This document shows positions 1 through 8,553 of a stretch of DNA of 64,000 bases, piece by piece; position 1 is the stretch's first letter, and each line of letters starts with the position of its first letter. Location: the NCBI GenBank assembly GCA_902788505.1, contig CADAKH010000014.1:1-64000 (forward strand). Reading direction: 5' to 3'. The translations under genes were made by a program, and so were the position numbers. The notes below the pieces were generated by a model, which did no database searches, had not been told where the DNA came from, and was given only the letters and a program-made list of their open reading frames with translations. The DNA comes from Oscillospiraceae bacterium (lineage in GTDB: Bacteria; Bacillota; Clostridia; Saccharofermentanales; Saccharofermentanaceae).

Positions 1-53
1 ACGACGTTCTTACGCTCACTTCTTCTGGGTCTTAAGCTTTTCTTCTGTGCCAT
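1..53 (-). CDS. rpsK: 30S ribosomal protein S11, N-terminal fragment
   Basis: Only the first 17 codons lie in the window; the gene runs off the left edge. Read on the minus strand from the ATG at 53-51 it gives MAQKKSLRPRRSERKNV, the basic N-terminus typical of S11, with its RR-x-ERKNV signature. S11 binds 16S rRNA in the platform of the small subunit. It follows rpsM by 16 bases, the usual alpha-operon order, so rpsD, rpoA and rplQ may follow outside the window. The identification rests on this short stretch plus position. Confidence 0.85.
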   Translation of the reverse strand, partial: MAQKKSLRPRRSERKNV

Positions 54-69
54 TTTGACTCACCTCACC

Positions 70-444
70 TTACTTCTTCTTACCAGCAACTGTATGCTTC
101 GGACCCTTACGTGTACGAGCATTAGTCTTTGTGCGCTGGCCTCTTACAGGGAGTCCCAGTCTGTGGCGACGTCCGCGAAGGCAACCGATATCTGTAAGTC
201 TCTTTATGTTGGACTGTACTTCTCTCTTAAGGTCACCTTCAACCTTGTAATTGTTCTCGATCTGGTCACGGATCTTCGCAACCTCATCTTCTGTCAAATC
301 CTTGACGCGTGTGTCGGGATTGATGCCTGTATTGGCAATAATCTCGTCTGCACTTGTTCTTCCGATTCCGTAAATGTACGTAAGAGCGATTTCAATTCTC
401 TTATCATTCGGTAAATCTACGCCGGCTATAGCTATACGAGCCAT
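70..444 (-). CDS. rpsM: 30S ribosomal protein S13
   Basis: The 124-residue protein is full length for S13, a head protein of the small subunit that contacts tRNA in the P site and bridges to the large subunit. It begins [12 protein letters not shown] and ends in the basic [23 protein letters not shown] tail. The helix-two-turn-helix region ([32 protein letters not shown]) is clear. A GGAGGT ribosome binding site sits 7-8 bases before the ATG. Unusually, 222 bases of potentially folded sequence separate it from rpmJ. In Enterobacteria the alpha-operon leader in front of rpsM is the S4 control site, so the position invites a regulatory reading. Confidence 0.98.
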   Translation of the reverse strand: MARIAIAGVDLPNDKRIEIALTYIYGIGRTSADEIIANTGINPDTRVKDLTEDEVAKIRDQIENNYKVEGDLKREVQSNIKRLTDIGCLRGRRHRLGLPVRGQRTKTNARTRKGPKHTVAGKKK

Positions 445-666
445 TTAATGTACCTCCGTATTGGATAAAGTGGTATTAATCTCTATTTGACACGCGTAAG
501 TCAAGGAACTCCGGGTTAGGGAGCAGCCGCCCTCTCGGAACGGTGGGTAAATATTGATTACTTTTTCTTTTTAATAATGCTTGTGCGGGAAGGAGCTATT
601 ATCCCGCGGTCTTCATCTCAGGCGTACGGGGCTAATTCCGTACTATAAGAAGACCCGTCAATCTAC
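445..666 (-). promoter_or_regulatory. structured intergenic leader before rpsM
   Basis: This 222-base gap between rpmJ and rpsM holds nested inverted repeats. On the minus strand a 7-bp stem (649-655 with 608-614) encloses a 6-bp hairpin (638-643 with 624-629, 8-nt loop). It is abutted directly by a second 6-bp hairpin (602-607 with 585-590, 11-nt loop). A further TTGAC/GTCAA hairpin lies nearer rpsM at about 488-503. None is followed by a U-tract on the minus strand, so these are not simple terminators. I infer a leader RNA, perhaps a ribosomal-protein autoregulatory element; no known riboswitch class is recognised. Confidence 0.5.
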
Positions 667-780
667 TTAACCCTGTCTCTGCTTATGCTTGGGGTCAGAG
701 CAAATGACCATGACTTTGCCGTTTCTGCGAATGATCTTGCACTTTTCGCACATCGGCTTTACTGAAGGTCGTACTTTCAT
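667..780 (-). CDS. rpmJ: 50S ribosomal protein L36
   Basis: The 37-residue protein starts [15 protein letters not shown] and ends KHKQRQG. Its zinc-binding pattern is C-x2-C, then C and H near the end (C11, C14, C27, H32), so this is the zinc-containing C+ form of L36. A longer open frame upstream exists, but the ATG at 780 is preceded by an AGGAGGT ribosome binding site (about 783-790), and the shorter product has the exact family length. It is normally next to infA; here two extra genes and two terminators intervene, and it has its own promoter. Confidence 0.97.
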   Translation of the reverse strand: MKVRPSVKPMCEKCKIIRRNGKVMVICSDPKHKQRQG

Positions 781-848
781 GTTAGTACCTCCTGTCGCTG
801 ATATTTTTCCACAACAAATACAGGCGCCTTCTGAGCGCATGCTAAACA

Positions 849-876
849 ATTATAGCAAAATTATTTCGGTTTTCAA
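849..876 (-). promoter_or_regulatory. sigma-70-type promoter for rpmJ-rpsM
   Basis: On the minus strand a TTGAAA -35 (871-876) and a perfect TATAAT -10 (849-854) are separated by 16 bases. The promoter lies about 70 bases before the rpmJ start and downstream of the terminator of the preceding gene, so rpmJ-rpsM-rpsK probably starts a transcription unit here. Confidence 0.75.
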
Positions 877-923
877 CAGTAAATTTCAGGCTTTCCGCGC
901 TTTTTTTGAGTACTTCTGCCTGA

Positions 924-951
924 ACAATAAAAGAGCCGCCTGAAAGGCGGC
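924..951 (-). terminator. intrinsic terminator after the 985-1764 gene
   Basis: A perfect 7-bp GC-rich stem (945-951 with 935-941) closes a 3-nt loop and is followed on the minus strand by TCTTTTATT. It begins about 34 bases after the stop codon at 985. Confidence 0.85.
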
Positions 952-984
952 CCCATTATAGCATCAATTAATTGCCTTCTCTAC

Positions 985-1764
985 TTATCCGAAGATTCCG
1001 CCTGAAGCAGGAAGAGGTATTGTTACCATGAAGATGATGGCAATAAGGAGACATACAACACTGATTGCAAGAACGACTTTCTTGTTTGTCTGGTTCTTGA
1101 ATACGCCTACGATACCGAGCATGAAGAGTGCAACGCTGTAAAGTACTGTAACGAGTGAGAACTTATCACCGTTAGCGTTGTCCTGCTGACCCTGCTCCAA
1201 AACGAGCTGAGCTTCGTCAAGCTTAGCATTTGCTTCGTCGAAATAGCTCTGGACGAATTCTTCATTAGCGAAAGGTGAGCTGATGGCCATGCCGCTCTCA
1301 TCATAAAGCCAGTCAAGGATATCCTGCTCATCGTTAACACCGTCGTTGAAAGCTTCCTGATCATAACCGATGATAGCTGCCATCTCATCTGTGAGGTTAT
1401 CCTGGCAGAACCACTGGAGCTTCCATACATAAGCTTCGAGTGTCTTTGAATCGTTTGTCTCGTCAGCATAAAGGATGTTGATCTCATAATCCATGATCGT
1501 ATTCCATACATCCATGTCCTGAGTCATAGACTGGACAGCTGCGTTGTAAAGTGAGTTGCCGTCACTGGAGAGATTGTTGCTTGTTGCATAGTTTGTTGCC
1601 TGGTTGCCGCCGTGGATGGAACCGACATAGCTTGCCCATGCTGTGAGAAGTGCGGTGATACCGAGGAGGATAACCGTAATGATCTCAAGCTTGTTCTCGT
1701 CTAAGAAGGACTTTTTACCCTCAGCCTTCTTCTCTTCTGCTTTTACGTTCTTTTCTTCTGACAT
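985..1764 (-). CDS. unrecognised membrane protein, three predicted TM segments
   Basis: I do not recognise this 259-residue protein with confidence; its layout resembles DUF4337-type proteins. It has a charged Lys/Glu-rich N-terminus (1-24), a hydrophobic segment at about 27-47, an acidic domain of about 150 residues (roughly 50-200, with YATSNNLS, WNTIMDYE and QSYFDEANAKLDEAQ) that looks partly helical or coiled, then two hydrophobic segments at about 204-221 and 230-252. It stands between infA and rpmJ, genes that are normally adjacent, and is bounded by terminators on both sides. Expression is probably separate from the ribosomal genes. No enzymatic motif is visible. Confidence 0.7.
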   Translation of the reverse strand: MSEEKNVKAEEKKAEGKKSFLDENKLEIITVILLGITALLTAWASYVGSIHGGNQATNYATSNNLSSDGNSLYNAAVQSMTQDMDVWNTIMDYEINILYADETNDSKTLEAYVWKLQWFCQDNLTDEMAAIIGYDQEAFNDGVNDEQDILDWLYDESGMAISSPFANEEFVQSYFDEANAKLDEAQLVLEQGQQDNANGDKFSLVTVLYSVALFMLGIVGVFKNQTNKKVVLAISVVCLLIAIIFMVTIPLPASGGIFG

Positions 1765-1776
1765 ATTATTGTTCCT

Positions 1777-1819
1777 TTCCCAAACAAAAGCACAATTACC
1801 ACTGATAACTGTGCTTTTG
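1777..1819 (-). terminator. hairpin terminator or leader attenuator
   Basis: On the minus strand CAAAAGCACA (1810-1819) pairs perfectly with TGTGCTTTTG (1785-1794), and the stem can extend by about four pairs. It is followed by TTTGG, continuing the CTTTTG run. It lies after the 1868-2254 gene but only a few bases before the ribosome binding site of the 985-1764 gene, so it may also act as a leader attenuator. Confidence 0.6.
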
Positions 1820-1867
1820 AATATTATTAGTTAATATATTTAGCAGTTACCGGAAGAAGCACTGTGA

Positions 1868-2254
1868 TCAGATGCCCATAGCCTCCAGCTCTTTTGCAAC
1901 AGCCTCAACCTGCTTCTCGCAGAGCTTGCTGTTCTTTCCGCCAAGGCTTCCGAGGTTGCCCCAACCGTTTGTCAAAGCACCGATAGCCATATTTTTAGCA
2001 AGATTATCCATGCCGGCAGCCTCTGCCTTCATAACTGTCCACTTCGGACCGGGCTTAGCACCCTGAGTCATACCGGGAACGATCTGAACCTGATTCTGTC
2101 TGTCAACTTCATCAAAACAAATGATGTTTGTAAAGCCGTGCTTAACCATCTTAGGCTTTCCGGGTGTGAATTCATGATCCTTGATTGCCTCGAAAAGAGT
2201 GTCGGTTGTGTAATCATTCTTCAATACAACCTTGATCTGCTTAATTCCTAACAT
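1868..2254 (-). CDS. unrecognised 128-residue protein
   Basis: I do not recognise the family. The protein starts MLGIKQIKVVLKNDY, has no signal peptide or membrane segment, and holds a Gly-rich stretch (GALTNGWGNLGSLGGKNS, about 92-109) before a helical C-terminus (CEKQVEAVAKELEAMGI). The beta-rich first half and the helical end suggest a small soluble alpha/beta protein. A GGAGGTGCGTT ribosome binding region precedes the ATG. It is flanked by the infA terminator and another hairpin and has a promoter of its own, so it is transcribed separately although inserted in a ribosomal gene block. Confidence 0.75.
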   Translation of the reverse strand: MLGIKQIKVVLKNDYTTDTLFEAIKDHEFTPGKPKMVKHGFTNIICFDEVDRQNQVQIVPGMTQGAKPGPKWTVMKAEAAGMDNLAKNMAIGALTNGWGNLGSLGGKNSKLCEKQVEAVAKELEAMGI

Positions 2255-2321
2255 AACGCACCTCCAAAAATTTTCACATTCCCATACCGTGCAAGTACAA
2301 GAATAATCTCTAGCGACAAGT

Positions 2322-2349
2322 GTATCATAGATTTAACATTTTTTAACAA
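2322..2349 (-). promoter_or_regulatory. putative promoter of the 1868-2254 gene
   Basis: On the minus strand TTGTTA (2344-2349) and TGATAC (2322-2327) are separated by 16 bases, about 70 bases upstream of the start codon and downstream of the infA terminator. The -10 match is only moderate. Confidence 0.45.
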
Positions 2350-2370
2350 AAAATGATAAATTTGTATAAT

Positions 2371-2418
2371 ATTTAATATAGAAAGAAACGCACCAAAACC
2401 GCTTGGGTTCCGGTGCGT
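2371..2418 (-). terminator. intrinsic terminator after infA
   Basis: On the minus strand ACGCACC (2412-2418) pairs with GGTGCGT (2388-2394), with further internal AACC/GGTT pairing, and is followed by TTCTTTCTATATT. It starts about 30 bases after the infA stop, ending the secY-adk-map-infA unit. Confidence 0.85.
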
Positions 2419-2449
2419 AAAAATCAGTGTTAAAAATGTCCGCAGACGA

Positions 2450-2683
2450 TTACTGCTTAGGCTTCTTCTCGCCTCTCCAGGTAATTCTGCCGCGGGAAAG
2501 ATCATAAGGAGAGATTTCCATTGTTACTTTGTCGCCCGGAAGAATCTTGATGTAATTCTGTCTAAGCTTTCCTGACAAGTGAGCAAGAACAATGTGTCCG
2601 CTGTCGAGCTTTACCTTGAACATTGCATTCGGCAATGCTTCATCAACTACTCCCAGTACTTCAATAACATCTTCCTTTGCCAT
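2450..2683 (-). CDS. infA: translation initiation factor IF-1
   Basis: The 77-residue protein is a single S1/OB-fold domain beginning [13 protein letters not shown], with the family signature [26 protein letters not shown] and a [10 protein letters not shown] end. IF-1 occupies the ribosomal A site during initiation. It is a few residues longer than the usual 72 because of a KKPKQ tail. Its ATG overlaps the map stop codon by one base (TAATG), which implies translational coupling. It is followed by a strong terminator instead of rpmJ. Confidence 0.97.
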   Translation of the reverse strand: MAKEDVIEVLGVVDEALPNAMFKVKLDSGHIVLAHLSGKLRQNYIKILPGDKVTMEISPYDLSRGRITWRGEKKPKQ

Positions 2684-3453
2684 TAAAAACCCTCCTCATA
2701 GTCATAGGTTGTAAGATACGGACCCTCATCCGTAATTAATATCGTGTTTTCATGGTGGCTGGCAGGCTTGCCATCCTGTGTAACTATTGTCCAGTGATCA
2801 TTCAACTGTTCGATTTCACGTGTGCCTAATGTTATCATCGGTTCGATGCAGATTGCCATACCTTTTTTGAGTTTATAGCCGTGACCCGGTCTTCCATAGT
2901 TCGGAACATCAGGATCCTGATGCATCGTTGTTCCAATACCGTGACCTGTAAGCTCCCTTACAACACCATATCCGAAGCCTTCGCAGTATTCCTGGATTGC
3001 ATGTCCGATATCGCCTGTTCTCATGCCGACTTTAGCATATTCGAGGCCGATCCAGAATGACTTTTCGGTGCGCTCAACAAGATCTTTAACCTCAGGAGCG
3101 ACATTGCCTACCATGTATGTTCTGCATGCATCAGACTGATAGCCGTCAAGGATCGCGCCGACATCAACTGAAATGATGTCACCTTCCTTGAGTATTCTGG
3201 TCTTTCTCGGAATTCCGTGTACGACCTCATCATTAACTGATGCGCAGATCGTTCCGGGGAACGGAGGCTGGCCATAGTTCAGGAAAGACGGGATGGCATC
3301 GTAACTTCTGATGATGTCATAGCAAAGCTTATCGACATCGTGAGTTGAAATGCCGGGCTTGATCTCGTCTCTGCAAGCCTTGAAAACATGCTGCAGGATC
3401 TTTCCTGCTGCCTTCATTTTCTCAAATTCTTCGTTGGTAAGGATTTCTACCAT
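2683..3453 (-). CDS. map: methionine aminopeptidase, type I
   Basis: The 256-residue cytosolic enzyme removes the initiator methionine from nascent proteins. All five metal ligands of the pita-bread fold are visible: D97, D108, H171, E204 and E235, plus the substrate histidine H79. It has no N-terminal zinc-finger extension, so it is the short type Ia form. It sits 19 bases after adk, the classical order in Firmicutes, and its stop overlaps the infA start by one base. Confidence 0.98.
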   Translation of the reverse strand: MVEILTNEEFEKMKAAGKILQHVFKACRDEIKPGISTHDVDKLCYDIIRSYDAIPSFLNYGQPPFPGTICASVNDEVVHGIPRKTRILKEGDIISVDVGAILDGYQSDACRTYMVGNVAPEVKDLVERTEKSFWIGLEYAKVGMRTGDIGHAIQEYCEGFGYGVVRELTGHGIGTTMHQDPDVPNYGRPGHGYKLKKGMAICIEPMITLGTREIEQLNDHWTIVTQDGKPASHHENTILITDEGPYLTTYDYEEGF

Positions 3454-3472
3454 TTATATACCTGATTTCTAA

Positions 3473-4126
3473 TTAGAGTCCCAAATTCTTAAGTCCTGCT
3501 TCGATGGAAGCGATGCAGGCATCGGAATCAACATTGTTGTTACCCTCAACGATGATCCCTCTCTTGTTGTAGAAGTCGATAAGAGGCTGAGTATTTACTC
3601 TGTATGTCTCAAGTCTCTTGGCAACAGTCTCCGGATTATCGTCAGATCTCTGGATGACCTTGCCGCCGCATACGTCGCAAACGCCTTCAACCTTTGTGGG
3701 CATGTACTTTACATTAAAGCTTGCGCCGCACTTCTCGCAGACACGTCTTGTTGTAACTCTGTCCATTATGACTTCGTCATCGCAGATTACATAAACGACT
3801 GCATCGATCTTGGATCCCTTTGCTGCGAGCATCTTATCGAGAGCCTCAGCCTGTGCGATGTTTCTCGGGAATCCGTCAAGGATGTAACCCTTTTCGCAGT
3901 CGGGATTGCTAAGACGGTCTTCTACCATTCTGATGGTAACGTCATCGGGAACGAGTGCTCCCTTGTCGATATATGATTTTGCTTCGATTCCGAGAGGAGT
4001 GTTTTCCTTGATGTTATATCTGAAAAGATCTCCTGTTGAAATGTGAGCAAGATTAAACTTCTCTCTTAATACTGTAGCTGATGTTCCCTTACCGGAACCG
4101 GGTGCGCCTAAAATGATAAGATTCAT
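3473..4126 (-). CDS. adk: adenylate kinase with zinc-binding LID
   Basis: The 217-residue enzyme interconverts ATP + AMP and 2 ADP. The P-loop GAPGSGKGT is at 7-15, the DGFPRN motif at about 84-89, and the long-form LID carries four cysteines (C130, C133, C150, C153), the zinc site typical of Gram-positive adenylate kinases. Its GGGAGGT ribosome binding site lies in the 15-base gap after the secY stop, so both are on one message. Confidence 0.98.
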   Translation of the reverse strand: MNLIILGAPGSGKGTSATVLREKFNLAHISTGDLFRYNIKENTPLGIEAKSYIDKGALVPDDVTIRMVEDRLSNPDCEKGYILDGFPRNIAQAEALDKMLAAKGSKIDAVVYVICDDEVIMDRVTTRRVCEKCGASFNVKYMPTKVEGVCDVCGGKVIQRSDDNPETVAKRLETYRVNTQPLIDFYNKRGIIVEGNNNVDSDACIASIEAGLKNLGL

Positions 4127-4141
4127 ATAAAAAGACCTCCC

Positions 4142-5452
4142 TTACTTCTTATTGTAGTTCTTATGTCTCTTGTCTTTGCCTGCCTGCTTAAGCTTTTCTT
4201 CTTCAGTCTTAAGTGTGTTTTCAAGCAAAGTCTTCATTTCAATAAAACCGCCGCCGACGAGCACGAGACCTACTCCTCCAAATGAAATGCCATTGAAGAT
4301 AGGTATAAAGCTGAGTGCCATCGGAACAACACAAAGCACGATCAGGTAGAAACAATCAGCACTGTTGAGATTGTTATATAAAGCCATCAGATACTGTGAA
4401 GTGGGCTTACCGGGCTTGATACCCTGGATATAACCTCCGTTCTGCTTGATCTGTGTTGACATATCGAAAGGATTGAACTGCATCATCGCAAAGATATATG
4501 TGAAGAATACGATGAACACGATAAAGAACGGAATATAAGCTGCGCTTGTAGGAAGATTTTTCCATACGGTAATCCATGAAGCATCAGAAGGGGATGCTAC
4601 CATAGCAATGATCACAGAAGGAAGCAGTGTAACCGTGAGTGTGTAAATAACCGGAGTAATTCCTGCCTGAGCAACTTTAAGCGGGATAACCTGGTTCTGC
4701 ATTCCATACTGCTTCATGCCTACGGTTCTCTTGGAGAAGATGATCCTTAACTTCTTTTCACCCATGTTGACGAGAAGAACAAAGAATAGAACTCCTGCAC
4801 AGAAAAGTGCTCCGCAGACAGCATATATAATTCCCGGAAGAACACCGAGTGAATTGGCATCATCAAAACATTTTACGAGTTCATGAGGAATATTGCGCAG
4901 AATACCTGCAACCAGGATTATCGTAAGTCCGTCACCGATGCCTTTGGTATTAAGAAGCTCTACACACCAACCGCAGAATGCATTGCCTACAGCGATAGAT
5001 ACACCGCAAAGGACGATTGCTACCCAATAGTTGATCGATGTAGTAACGGCATATCTCATTCCGACACAGTAAAGAGCCGCAAAAACAACTGCTGAAACAA
5101 TGGAAGCTATTCTTGTAAGCTTCGTGATGGTCTTCTGTCCCTCTTCACCCATCTGAGCGAGTGCTCTGAGCTTCGGAACTGCCAAAGTGACGATCTGCAT
5201 AACGATAGATGCTACGAGAAACGGATAAATACCAAGGCTGATAACCGAAATATTCTCAAAAGCCTTCATGGAAAGGATATCAAGAATATAACCTGTGCTT
5301 CCCCAACCGGCAGCATAGTATGTGGCAATTGCATGATTAAGTCCCGGAACAGGAACAAGCGTGAGCACACAAAGTACGGAAACTATAAGGCATGTAAAGA
5401 TTATCTTCTTCCTTATTTCCGGACTGTTTACGCTTTCTCTCAAAGTGCTCAT
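4142..5452 (-). CDS. secY: preprotein translocase subunit SecY
   Basis: The 436-residue protein forms the central channel of the Sec translocon, with about ten hydrophobic segments and the family stretches GIYPFLVASIVMQ, RTVGMKQYGMQNQVIPLK and QIKQNGGYIQGIKPGKPT. An upstream in-frame start at 5503 would add 17 residues but would overlap the promoter, so I choose the ATG at 5452 (MSTLRESV), with AAGGAG 11 bases before it. The genes normally upstream (rplO, rpmD and so on) are absent; alr lies there instead. Confidence 0.97.
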   Translation of the reverse strand: MSTLRESVNSPEIRKKIIFTCLIVSVLCVLTLVPVPGLNHAIATYYAAGWGSTGYILDILSMKAFENISVISLGIYPFLVASIVMQIVTLAVPKLRALAQMGEEGQKTITKLTRIASIVSAVVFAALYCVGMRYAVTTSINYWVAIVLCGVSIAVGNAFCGWCVELLNTKGIGDGLTIILVAGILRNIPHELVKCFDDANSLGVLPGIIYAVCGALFCAGVLFFVLLVNMGEKKLRIIFSKRTVGMKQYGMQNQVIPLKVAQAGITPVIYTLTVTLLPSVIIAMVASPSDASWITVWKNLPTSAAYIPFFIVFIVFFTYIFAMMQFNPFDMSTQIKQNGGYIQGIKPGKPTSQYLMALYNNLNSADCFYLIVLCVVPMALSFIPIFNGISFGGVGLVLVGGGFIEMKTLLENTLKTEEEKLKQAGKDKRHKNYNKK

Positions 5453-5491
5453 TGATGGACATTCTCCTTGGTATATAAATAAAGCGTATGT

Positions 5492-5520
5492 ATTATAGCG
5501 CATATCTGCGCTTTTTTCAC
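5492..5520 (-). promoter_or_regulatory. promoter of secY-adk-map-infA with an inverted repeat in the spacer
   Basis: On the minus strand GTGAAA (5515-5520) and a perfect TATAAT (5492-5497) are 17 bases apart. The spacer is almost filled by AGCGCA-GATA-TGCGCT (5497-5512), a perfect 6-bp inverted repeat with a 4-base centre that could be an operator. The promoter lies about 40 bases before the chosen secY start. Confidence 0.7.
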
Positions 5521-5530
5521 CGAATATCTT

Positions 5531-5560
5531 TTAAAATAAAGAAAGGAGACATCAGCCTCC
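5531..5560 (-). terminator. terminator overlapping the alr stop codon
   Basis: On the minus strand GGAGGC (5555-5560) pairs with GTCTCC (5545-5550), with one G-U pair and a 4-base loop that includes the alr stop codon, and is followed by TTTCTTTATTTT. The stem is short, so termination may be partial. Confidence 0.6.
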
Positions 5561-6700
5561 GACATAAAGCCTCCTGACGCGCTTGCCGACATCACAGGTT
5601 ATCTCGTAATTGATAGTACCCAAAGCATCTGCCAATTCGTCAGCAGATCTCTCATTTCCGAACACTACCACCCTGTCACCGACTTTAGGTCTGGATTCAA
5701 GGTCCGTAGTATCGACCATGCACATATCCATACAAATATTGCCTATGATCGGACACTTCTTCCCTCCGATAACCAGTTCAAAACCATTGGAAAGCTTTCT
5801 GGAAAGGCCGTCAGCATAACCGATGCCCACAGTTGTTACTTCCGTTGTGCGTTCAGCCTTAAAGTGTCTGCCGTAACTGATTGTTGTTCCCGCAGGTACT
5901 GTTTTTACATGAATGACCTTGGCAAACCAGTTCATGACAGGCTTAAGCTTTATATCTACTACCGGCTTCGGACATCCGGGCGGCATAAGACCGTAAAGGA
6001 TTATTCCGGCCCTTACCAGATCCAGATGCATCTCAGGAAATCTCAGGATACCTGCACTGTTGCAGATATGTCTTTTGGAGAACCTGATTCCCCTTTTTCC
6101 GAGTTCTTCTATCTGGTTCATGAATAATCTGTACTGCTGCCTTGTGTATTCGTCATCGTTGGTATCGGCGACCGCAAAATGCGAGAACACACCGTAGGGT
6201 TCTATTCCGGGCAGAGAGCAGGCTCTTACTATCTCTTCTGTCTCGCTTCCGTCAGTCTTAAAGCCGATCCTTCCCATTCCGGTATCAAGTTTTATATGGA
6301 TACGGCATGTTTTTCCCTGTTTGACGGCTTCTTCAGACAAAGCCTTTGCTATCTCAAACGAATATACTGACTGTTCAACATCGTGCTTTACCGCATCCTC
6401 AAATCTTGAAGGATCGGTAAATCCCAGTGTCATCATGGGAACTTCTATCCCGTGTCTTCTGAGTTCGACTGCCTCATCGATAGTTGCAAGACAAAGACCT
6501 GCAGCTCCGCTGTCGATAAGTGTCTTTGCGATCTCAAGAGCACCATGACCATAAGCATCTGCCTTAACGACGGCAAGGATGCCTGTACCGGGAGTAGTAG
6601 CCTTCTTTATCTCTTCGAAATTAGCTTTAAGCGCATCAAGATCTATCTCAACACAGGAACGGTCGAAAACATTAGCCATGTAATCCGAATTATCAGTCAT
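5552..6700 (-). CDS. alr: alanine racemase
   Basis: This PLP enzyme makes D-alanine for peptidoglycan. With the start at 6700 it has 382 residues. The PLP lysine is in AVVKADAYGHG (K46) and the opposite catalytic tyrosine is in ISYGRHF (Y276); the C-terminal beta domain ends RVRRLYVGG. The ATG at 6700 has GGAG 8 bases before it and overlaps the end of the upstream dehydratase gene by 8 bases (ATGACTGA); an ATG one codon earlier is equally possible. It is the last gene before a weak terminator and the secY promoter. Confidence 0.96.
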   Translation of the reverse strand: MTDNSDYMANVFDRSCVEIDLDALKANFEEIKKATTPGTGILAVVKADAYGHGALEIAKTLIDSGAAGLCLATIDEAVELRRHGIEVPMMTLGFTDPSRFEDAVKHDVEQSVYSFEIAKALSEEAVKQGKTCRIHIKLDTGMGRIGFKTDGSETEEIVRACSLPGIEPYGVFSHFAVADTNDDEYTRQQYRLFMNQIEELGKRGIRFSKRHICNSAGILRFPEMHLDLVRAGIILYGLMPPGCPKPVVDIKLKPVMNWFAKVIHVKTVPAGTTISYGRHFKAERTTEVTTVGIGYADGLSRKLSNGFELVIGGKKCPIIGNICMDMCMVDTTDLESRPKVGDRVVVFGNERSADELADALGTINYEITCDVGKRVRRLYVGG

Positions 6701-7586
6701 CATTATCACTCCAGCCTGCCTGTGAATAACCTTCGGGAAGATAGTTCAGAAGGTCAGTCGGCAGCATGTATCTTACTCCCAGATCATCAGCAGCAGCCTT
6801 GCCTGCCATTGAATGGATATAAACAGCAGAGCAGGAAGCTTTGTAAGGTTCCATTCCCTGTGCAAGGAAACCGGTGATAAGACCTGCCAGTACATCTCCG
6901 GAACCGCCCTTGGCAAGTCCGCTGTTGGCAAGATCATAAACATACAGTTTTCCGTCAGGTGTAGCAACAAGTGTTCTGCTGCTCTTCAAAACAGTTACAC
7001 AGTTGTTGTCACGTGAAAACTCAAGCACAAGATCATCAGCATTTTCTGTAACTTCAGCCTTATCAACACCTGTTATCCTTGCAAACTCTCCTATATGAGG
7101 AGTTAGAACAGCCGGAACGTTTCTTTTCCTGAGCTGTTCCTTAAGTCTTGCCATAACATCCGGCTTGCCGCTGAATACGCCTGCATCAAGGACAACATTT
7201 ACAGGTCCGTTAAGGAAAGTCTCAGTCAGTGCCTCCATGTTCATATAATCCGAAGGGATTCCGGGACCAATAAGGACAGAATCGGAAATCCTGCTAAGCT
7301 CTCCTGCTTTTCTGATGAGCCTGGCAGTATCATCAGGTCTTAACTCAAGAAGCGCGCAAGGCTCTATAAATCTCACGGCATCCAGAACTTTCTCTTCAGA
7401 GAAAACCCTGACCAGACCAACACCTGATCTTAATGCAGAAGAGGCAGCAAGCACGGCTGCTCCGGTCATATATCCGGAACCGGCACAAATAAGAGCCGTT
7501 CCGAAGTTGTTCTTATGACCTTCTCCGGATCTTTCAGGCTCAAATCCTGCTATAAGTTCACTGTCGATAACTAATGTCTCAGCCAT
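6693..7586 (-). CDS. nnrD: ADP/ATP-dependent NAD(P)H-hydrate dehydratase, stand-alone
   Basis: The 297-residue protein is a YjeF C-terminal, ribokinase-fold enzyme that repairs hydrated NAD(P)H. It shows the family motifs [20 protein letters not shown] (about 36-55), TPHIGEF (162-168) and the [13 protein letters not shown] anion-hole/catalytic motif (D231). The N-terminal NAD(P)HX epimerase domain found in many bacterial fusions is absent, so the epimerase would be encoded elsewhere. A longer frame reaches 7652, but the ATG at 7586 is preceded by GGAG and overlaps the metA stop in an 8-base ATGGCTGA arrangement, which argues for coupling. Confidence 0.92.
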   Translation of the reverse strand: MAETLVIDSELIAGFEPERSGEGHKNNFGTALICAGSGYMTGAAVLAASSALRSGVGLVRVFSEEKVLDAVRFIEPCALLELRPDDTARLIRKAGELSRISDSVLIGPGIPSDYMNMEALTETFLNGPVNVVLDAGVFSGKPDVMARLKEQLRKRNVPAVLTPHIGEFARITGVDKAEVTENADDLVLEFSRDNNCVTVLKSSRTLVATPDGKLYVYDLANSGLAKGGSGDVLAGLITGFLAQGMEPYKASCSAVYIHSMAGKAAADDLGVRYMLPTDLLNYLPEGYSQAGWSDNDD

Positions 7587-8553
7587 TTTTCTCCAGGTCT
7601 CTGTTAGGAACAAGGTCTTCGTTTCTGATGCTCTTGATAAGGTTGATATCAAAAGGAGTCTCCTGATATACGTAGTAGTTGAGCCAGTTTGTATACATCA
7701 AAGTGGCAGAAGATCTCCATCTGAGCAAAGGTTCCTTTGAAGGATCGTCATCGATATAGTAATTCTTGGGGACATCAACATCACCCAGTCCGGCTGCCAT
7801 GTCTCTCCTGTACTCTTTGTCCAGAGTATCCCTGTCATACTCGGAATGGCCTGTGATGAAGAACTGTCTTCCGTGAAGGTCCGAGATAGCGTAAATGCCG
7901 CATTCCTCAGACTCTGAAAGGATCCTTAAGTCCTTTCTCTTTTCAACATCTTCACGTCTTACTTCCGTATAACGCGAATGAGGAACATAGAAAACATCAT
8001 CAAAGCCCCTGAAGAGCTTAACGGGTCTGCTCCATGTCATAGAGTGCTCGAAAACGCCGAACACCTTTTTATCCAGAACGATCTTAGGGATCCCGTAATG
8101 GTAGTAAAGACCTGCAAATGCGCCCCAGCACAAATGAAGTGTAGAGTAAACGTGAGTCTTGCTCCATTCCATTATCTCAACAAGTTCAGGCCAGTAATCG
8201 ACCTGCTCGAAATCGAGTTTCTCGATAGGCGCTCCGGTTATGATCATGCCGTCGAAGTATTCTTCACGTATATCAGGGAATGTCTTATAGAACTTGATAA
8301 GATGCTCTGCCGGAGTATGTGTGGACTGATGTGTCTTTGTAAAAAGAAGCTCGATATCGACCTGGATCGGAGAATTGGACAAAGCTCTGAGAAGCTGGGT
8401 CTCCGTGGTCGATTTGTCGGGCATCAGGTTGAGAATAAGGATCTTAATGGGACGGATGTCCTGTGAAAGAGCCCTGTTCTCCTCCATAACGAATATTCTT
8501 TCCTGCTCAAGGATATGCCTTGCCGGAAGATTGTCAGCTATTCTGATAGGCAT
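7579..8553 (-). CDS. metA: homoserine O-acyltransferase, predicted acetyl-CoA specific
   Basis: The 324-residue enzyme activates homoserine for methionine synthesis. The nucleophile C142 (HLCWGAF) and the H236/E238 pair (TGHSEYD) are present, as is the K46 region (NLMPDKS). Residue 111 is Glu ([10 protein letters not shown]). Structural and mutational work on this family assigns acetyl-CoA use to Glu111 and succinyl-CoA use to Gly111, so I infer homoserine O-acetyltransferase activity despite the traditional 'succinyltransferase' name. A GGAGG site lies 6 bases before the ATG. Its end overlaps the dehydratase gene. Confidence 0.95.
   Translation of the reverse strand: MPIRIADNLPARHILEQERIFVMEENRALSQDIRPIKILILNLMPDKSTTETQLLRALSNSPIQVDIELLFTKTHQSTHTPAEHLIKFYKTFPDIREEYFDGMIITGAPIEKLDFEQVDYWPELVEIMEWSKTHVYSTLHLCWGAFAGLYYHYGIPKIVLDKKVFGVFEHSMTWSRPVKLFRGFDDVFYVPHSRYTEVRREDVEKRKDLRILSESEECGIYAISDLHGRQFFITGHSEYDRDTLDKEYRRDMAAGLGDVDVPKNYYIDDDPSKEPLLRWRSSATLMYTNWLNYYVYQETPFDINLIKSIRNEDLVPNRDLEKNG

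Noticed and set aside
5453..5503. Upstream start for secY adding 17 residues
   Set aside because: The extension overlaps the -10 of the secY promoter and has no ribosome binding site.
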